The notes below the pieces were generated by a model. The model was given only the letters and a program-made list of their open reading frames with translations, had not been told where the DNA came from and searched no databases. From assembly GCA_014655195.1 (NCBI GenBank), contig BNBH01000014.1:124001-188000 (forward strand): DNA of 64,000 bases. Direction: 5' to 3'. The translations under genes and the position numbers were made by a program. Positions within the stretch are counted from its first letter, which is position 1. Every line of letters begins with the position of its first letter. The stretch is from Streptomyces cellulosae. GTDB lineage: Bacteria; Actinomycetota; Actinomycetes; Streptomycetales; Streptomycetaceae. Below are positions 60,447 through 64,000 of the stretch, piece after piece.

Positions 60447-61211
60447 ATGTCTTCGTCCCCCGCTTCCCCCACGCCTCGGTCACACGGCCGACGCCGCCTG
60501 ATCGCCGCGATCGCGGCCCTTCTGGTCGCCGCGGTCGCCGTCCTCCTGTCCTTCACCCTCGACAGCGGTTCCTCCTCCCGAACCTCGGAAAGGGAGGGCC
60601 CGGCCCAGGCCGGCGACAGCACGACCAGCGAGCCGGATCCCCGGGACAGTGCTCTGCTGGCACTCGCACGCCGGGACGCCGAGGACCCGTTGGCCATGGG
60701 CCGTGCCGACGCACCCGTCGTGATGATCGAGTACGCGGACTTCCAGTGCCCCTTCTGCGGCAAGTTCGCCCGCGACACCGAGCCCGAGCTGATCCGCTCC
60801 TACGTCGACAAGGGCATTCTGCGCATCGAATGGCGCAACTTCCCCGTCTTCGGCCAGGAATCAGAGCAGGCCGCCCGCGCCGCCTGGGCCGCCGGACGCC
60901 AGCAGAAGTTCTGGCAATTCCACGAGGAGGCGTACAGCAAGACCCGCGAACGCAATCAGGGCGCCTTCGCCGAGGACAAGCTCGTGGCCATGGCTCGCGC
61001 CGCAGGTGTCACCGACATCGACAGGTTCCTCGACGACATGCGCTCCGAGCAGGCCCGGACCGCGGTCCAGCGGGACCAGGCCGAGGGCTACCAGCTCGGA
61101 GTGACCAGCACTCCGGCCTTCCTGATCAACGACACGCCCATCCTCGGCGCCCAGCCCCTCGCCGCCTTCGAGAAGGCCGTCGAGGACGCGGCGAAGGCCG
61201 CCGGACGATGA
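60447..61211 (+). CDS. DsbA-family membrane-anchored thioredoxin-like protein
   Basis: 254 residues. One N-terminal membrane helix (about 17-37), then a DsbA-like domain with active site Cys101-Pro-Phe-Cys104 (EYADFQCPFCGKFARD), IEWRNFPVFGQES and the cis-Pro loop VTSTPAFLIND. Outside the membrane it would oxidise, reduce or isomerise Cys of exported proteins. Start ATG at 60447 has GAAGGGG. Overlaps ccdA by four bases (ATGA), so the two work together. Confidence 0.93.
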   Translation: MSSSPASPTPRSHGRRRLIAAIAALLVAAVAVLLSFTLDSGSSSRTSEREGPAQAGDSTTSEPDPRDSALLALARRDAEDPLAMGRADAPVVMIEYADFQCPFCGKFARDTEPELIRSYVDKGILRIEWRNFPVFGQESEQAARAAWAAGRQQKFWQFHEEAYSKTRERNQGAFAEDKLVAMARAAGVTDIDRFLDDMRSEQARTAVQRDQAEGYQLGVTSTPAFLINDTPILGAQPLAAFEKAVEDAAKAAGR

Positions 61212-62080
61212 GCGACATCGGAATCCTCGCCGCCTTCCTCGGCGGCCTCCTCGCCCTGCTCAGCCCATGCAGCGCCCTGCTGCTCCCGGCCTTCTTCGCC
61301 TACTCGTTCACCAGAACGACCACCCTGCTGGCCCGCACGCTCCTGTTCTACGCGGGCCTGTGCACCACACTCGTCCCCCTCGGCGTGGCGGGATCCCTCG
61401 CCGGCCGCCTCTTCTACGGCCATCGCGACACCCTCGTCACCGTGGGCGGCTGGACGGTGATCCTGCTGGGGGTGGCCCAGATCCTTGGCCTGGGCTTCGG
61501 CATGCGGCGCCTGAGCGAGACCGCCGGGGCGCGCCGCTCCGGCTCACCCTTCTCGGTGCTCGTCCTGGGCGCGGTGTACGGGCTCGCCGGATTCTGCGCG
61601 GGACCCATCCTCGGTGGCATCCTCACCGTCGCGGCCGTCGGCGGAAGCCCGGCGCGCGGCGGCCTGCTCCTGGCCTGCTACGCCCTGGGCATGGCGCTGC
61701 CCATGTTCGTCCTCGCCCTGCTGTGGGACCGGTTCGACCTCGGCGGGAAGCGGTGGCTGCGCGGCCGCGGCGTCAGCCTGGGGCCGCTGACCGTGCACAC
61801 CACCTCCCTGATCGGCGGCTCCCTGTTCATCGTTCTGGGCGTGCTCTTCCTGGTCTTCGACGGGACGTCGGCCCTGCCCTCCCTGCTGGACGTGGAGACG
61901 GAGGCGGCCCTGGAGGAGCGCCTGGCGGCCGTCGGGCGGACCATCTCGGACCGGGTGCTTCTGCTGGTCGTCGCAGCCGCCGCCCTGCTCACCGCCGTAC
62001 TACTTCTCGTACGGCCACGGGGGACGCGCACCAGGAGAACCGGAAGCGAGCCCGGCGCGCCCTCGCGGCGTCCCGGGTGA
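61208..62080 (+). CDS. CcdA-type thiol:disulfide transmembrane carrier
   Basis: 290 residues, about six to eight membrane segments. Redox Cys21 in LSPCSALLLPAFF and Cys130 in YGLAGFCAGPILGG are the conserved CcdA/DsbD pair that passes electrons from cytoplasmic thioredoxin to outside partners. The partner is the DsbA-like protein just upstream, translated in coupling (ATGA). Extra C-terminal membrane segment with Arg-rich tail. Confidence 0.92.
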   Translation: MSDIGILAAFLGGLLALLSPCSALLLPAFFAYSFTRTTTLLARTLLFYAGLCTTLVPLGVAGSLAGRLFYGHRDTLVTVGGWTVILLGVAQILGLGFGMRRLSETAGARRSGSPFSVLVLGAVYGLAGFCAGPILGGILTVAAVGGSPARGGLLLACYALGMALPMFVLALLWDRFDLGGKRWLRGRGVSLGPLTVHTTSLIGGSLFIVLGVLFLVFDGTSALPSLLDVETEAALEERLAAVGRTISDRVLLLVVAAAALLTAVLLLVRPRGTRTRRTGSEPGAPSRRPG

Positions 62081-62114
62081 ACGGCCCGTCTGCGGGGCCG
62101 TGCACGCGCCGGAG

Positions 62115-62453
62115 TCACAGGGGCAGGTAGGACCAGCCCTCGTGCTGACGTCGTACCAGGTGCCAGGCGGCGGCCGGGACCACGTCGACGCCCTCCCCGA
62201 GCGTGTCCGTCGTCAGGTCCCGGTCCTTCAGGGTGTTCGCACAGGCCAGGAAACGCACGCCTGCCTCTTGGAGAGCGGCAACGGACTCGGCATGAGGGCT
62301 GTCCGCAAGGACCAGGCCGATGCCGTCGCCGTAGCAGACGGCCTCCACCTCCAGGGGCAGGTCCGCCGCCTTCAGGAGATTGCCGATCTTCCGAGGCGTC
62401 CGGCCCACCACCGGCACCCCCACCACGGCCCGGACGGTCTCCAGCGATTCCAT
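62115..62453 (-). CDS. DsrE/DsrF-like sulfur relay protein
   Basis: 112 residues. AVCYGDGIGLVLADSP and AGVRFLACANTLKDRDLTTDTL fit the DsrE-like fold; the Cys in LACANTL is at the position that carries persulfide in DsrE/TusD proteins. Acts in cytoplasmic sulfur transfer. Start ATG at 62453 has GAAGGGA; an upstream frame exists to 62495. Its neighbours DsbA/CcdA end convergent to it and a BASS transporter gene lies upstream on the same strand. Confidence 0.82.
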   Translation of the reverse strand: MESLETVRAVVGVPVVGRTPRKIGNLLKAADLPLEVEAVCYGDGIGLVLADSPHAESVAALQEAGVRFLACANTLKDRDLTTDTLGEGVDVVPAAAWHLVRRQHEGWSYLPL

Positions 62454-62496
62454 CGGGTGCGTCCCTTCCAGTCGTACGATCTTGGAATGCGCCACA

Positions 62497-63573
62497 CTAC
62501 TTCCGGGCCAGCCGGCGCGGACGAGTGCCGAGGGGCGAGCGATCGGAGCTGGGCCGTGCAGGTCCGGTCATGGCACGGTACGCGGCGACCTTCTGGACCA
62601 GGCCGTAGACCAGGACGCTGAGGAGCACACCCGGCTCGGCAGGCAGCAAGGTGACCGCCAGCACGGAGCTGACGCTCACGTTGTTCATCCCACAGGCGAG
62701 CGTCACCGTGGCGGCAGCCTCGCACGGCAGCCTCAACAGTCGTGCCGCGCGCCGTCCGACCTGGAAGGCCAGCAGACACGCGCCGCCCGCGGCGGCGACG
62801 GCCAGCAACGCAGGTGCCGCTGACGACAGGTCCAGCAAGGGAAAGGCGGCCGCGGCGGTCACATAGGTCAGTACGAGCACGGCGGACATCGCCACCACGG
62901 GCGCCAGGCCAAGCACCCGCCTCTCGACCCGCGGCGGGCTCAGCCACCTGCAGACCAGTCCCACGACGCACGGCAGTGCCACGGTGAGAACCACCAGACC
63001 ACGGGCGCTTCCCGCCGAAGCGGCAGGAAGCGACTCACCCAGCAGTCCGGTCGCGCTCAGAAGACCGAGCGTGGCGGGCAGGGTCAGCGGGCTGAGCAGC
63101 GCGGAGCACACCACGATGCTGATCATGGCCGCACCGTCGCCGTCTCCCCGCTGGATCCACACGGTGGCACCGGCCGCAACCGGGGCCGCCGTCACCAGGA
63201 CGAGCGCCACGGGGACGAAGGGACCGTCCTGGCCGGTCCCGGTCCCCGCCATGACCGCGACAGCGACCGGCACGACGACGAAGGGCGTGACCAGGTGCGC
63301 AGTGAGTCCGCCGAGAAGGACGGCGGGACGCCGCAGACTGGCTGCCAGTCTCCGCAGCGTCACCTGGTAGGAGGCCGCGAATAGAATCACGATGAGCAAC
63401 AGCGCGGGCGGCCGCGTCCGCACGACGCCGATGTCCACACCGGCTTCGCTCAGGACGCGCCCGGGGCCCGGGAGAAGGAAAGCGATGAGGTAGGCCACGA
63501 AGGAGGCACGTCCCAGGCGGGCGTTGAGCCAGGCGGAGAGTCGGGGCAGGAGGGAGGACTGTCGTTTCGTCAT
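62497..63573 (-). CDS. BASS-family (bile acid:sodium symporter-like) transporter
   Basis: 358 residues, nine to ten membrane segments. AAPVAAGATVWIQRGDG and the discontinuous-helix motif TLACGMNNVSVSSVLAV are typical of the bile-acid/arsenite/BASS superfamily. Sodium-coupled uptake or export of an organic anion is likely. The context suggests a sulfur compound, but the substrate cannot be read. Start ATG at 63573 with GGAG six bases upstream. Confidence 0.85.
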   Translation of the reverse strand: MTKRQSSLLPRLSAWLNARLGRASFVAYLIAFLLPGPGRVLSEAGVDIGVVRTRPPALLLIVILFAASYQVTLRRLAASLRRPAVLLGGLTAHLVTPFVVVPVAVAVMAGTGTGQDGPFVPVALVLVTAAPVAAGATVWIQRGDGDGAAMISIVVCSALLSPLTLPATLGLLSATGLLGESLPAASAGSARGLVVLTVALPCVVGLVCRWLSPPRVERRVLGLAPVVAMSAVLVLTYVTAAAAFPLLDLSSAAPALLAVAAAGGACLLAFQVGRRAARLLRLPCEAAATVTLACGMNNVSVSSVLAVTLLPAEPGVLLSVLVYGLVQKVAAYRAMTGPARPSSDRSPLGTRPRRLARK

Positions 63574-63838
63574 GAAAGGCTCCGGGAGACAGGAATGAAC
63601 GTGACGGGCACGCGGAACACGCGGATCGCGCCCGCACCACGACCGGCGGCGGAGCCGATGGGTAGGCCGCCAGGCCGGGACGAGTGAAAGGTCGCGGGCA
63701 ACAGGTCCGCGGGCACCGCAGGAGAAGATGCGGTGACTGGGGTGTTCAGAACATGACGCCGTCCTACGCCGGCTCAGCCCCGGATCCGTTGGGGGCTTGC
63801 CCGCCGACGCGTCGGCCGTCTGTCAGGTCACGCCGCCT
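63574..63838. other. Gap at the right of the island
   Basis: 265 bases with no gene I can support; probably carries the promoter of the BASS transporter on the minus strand. Confidence 0.4.
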
Positions 63839-64000
63839 CTACACCTGCATGCGCTCGGTTGATTGCCTGCCTGCGCCGGCGGCGAGGGGCCCGGTCGGAA
63901 GGACAGGGCCCGGGACCGCCTCGTGCGGTCGGACGAGGTCCAGAGAAGACGCCGGTGTCGGTTCCTTGTCCAGGGACTCACGGATAGGCAGTTCCGCAGT
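63839..64000 (-). CDS. Possible C-terminal end of a gene cut by the right edge
   Basis: A frame open from the edge to a TAG at 63839 gives 53 residues, starting TAELPIRESLDKEPTPASS and ending RQSTERMQV. GC at third codon positions is about 74 percent, below the coding norm here. It is Pro/Ala-rich with no domain, so it may be a C-terminal tail or no gene at all. Confidence 0.3.
   Translation of the reverse strand, partial: TAELPIRESLDKEPTPASSLDLVRPHEAVPGPVLPTGPLAAGAGRQSTERMQV

Overview
The window is chromosomal DNA of a Streptomyces or a very close relative. The base composition is very GC rich, third codon positions are almost all G or C, GTG starts are common, genes often overlap by four bases (ATGA/GTGA), and the order cobL / metNIQ / glpQ-plsC / argH-argG / argR-D-B-J-C is the one known from streptomycete cores. 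No tRNA, rRNA, CRISPR array or intact insertion sequence was seen. Recognition is from motifs and family knowledge only; no searches were run.

Layout. 1-4.9 kb: cobalamin assembly (a BluB-CobT fusion cut by the left edge, and CobL). 5-8.9 kb: an acetyltransferase and the methionine ABC importer metN-metI-metQ, with a candidate Met/Cys leader peptide upstream. 8.9-17.1 kb: a HAD phosphatase, two small membrane proteins, a sigma-like factor, secreted GlpQ, PlsC, a TetR-controlled drug exporter and an aldo/keto reductase. 17.4-30.4 kb: arginine biosynthesis in two same-strand blocks (argG, argH and argC-J-B-D-R) with ArgR-type boxes. Between the blocks, on the other strand, lies a flavin electron-transfer set: a ferric-reductase-like membrane protein, a twin FMN-binding protein and the flavin transferase ApbE. 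Next to it are an L,D-transpeptidase-like protein and a frameshifted flavin-binding gene.

30.5-40.6 kb is a stress or redox island: a PucR-type regulator, thioredoxin, a UBP zinc finger, a cNMP-domain flavoprotein, Hsp20, a large transporter with a DNA-binding-like tail, two DUF2267 proteins, a SpoIIE-type phosphatase and a histone-fold (DUF1931) protein. 40.8-50.3 kb holds a secreted arabinofuranosidase, small enzymes and pseudo-enzymes, a MocR/EamA divergent pair, a 19-bp minisatellite, a GHL10 hydrolase and a hydroxybutyryl-CoA dehydrogenase closed by a strong terminator.

After a gene-poor stretch (50.4-51.05 kb) comes the most striking part, a sulfide/persulfide island (51.06-63.6 kb). 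It has two paralogous modules, each CstB-like dioxygenase-rhodanese, rhodanese, then TauE exporter, plus two CsoR/CstR-type repressors. Six 16-bp palindromes of the form ATACCCC-NN-GGGGTAT sit in front of these genes, two of them without an evident target. A DsbA/CcdA thiol-redox operon, a DsrE-like protein and a BASS transporter follow. The likely logic is that persulfide oxidises the CstR cysteines, which releases the dioxygenases, sulfurtransferases and exporters; the DsbA/CcdA genes may then service envelope thiols.
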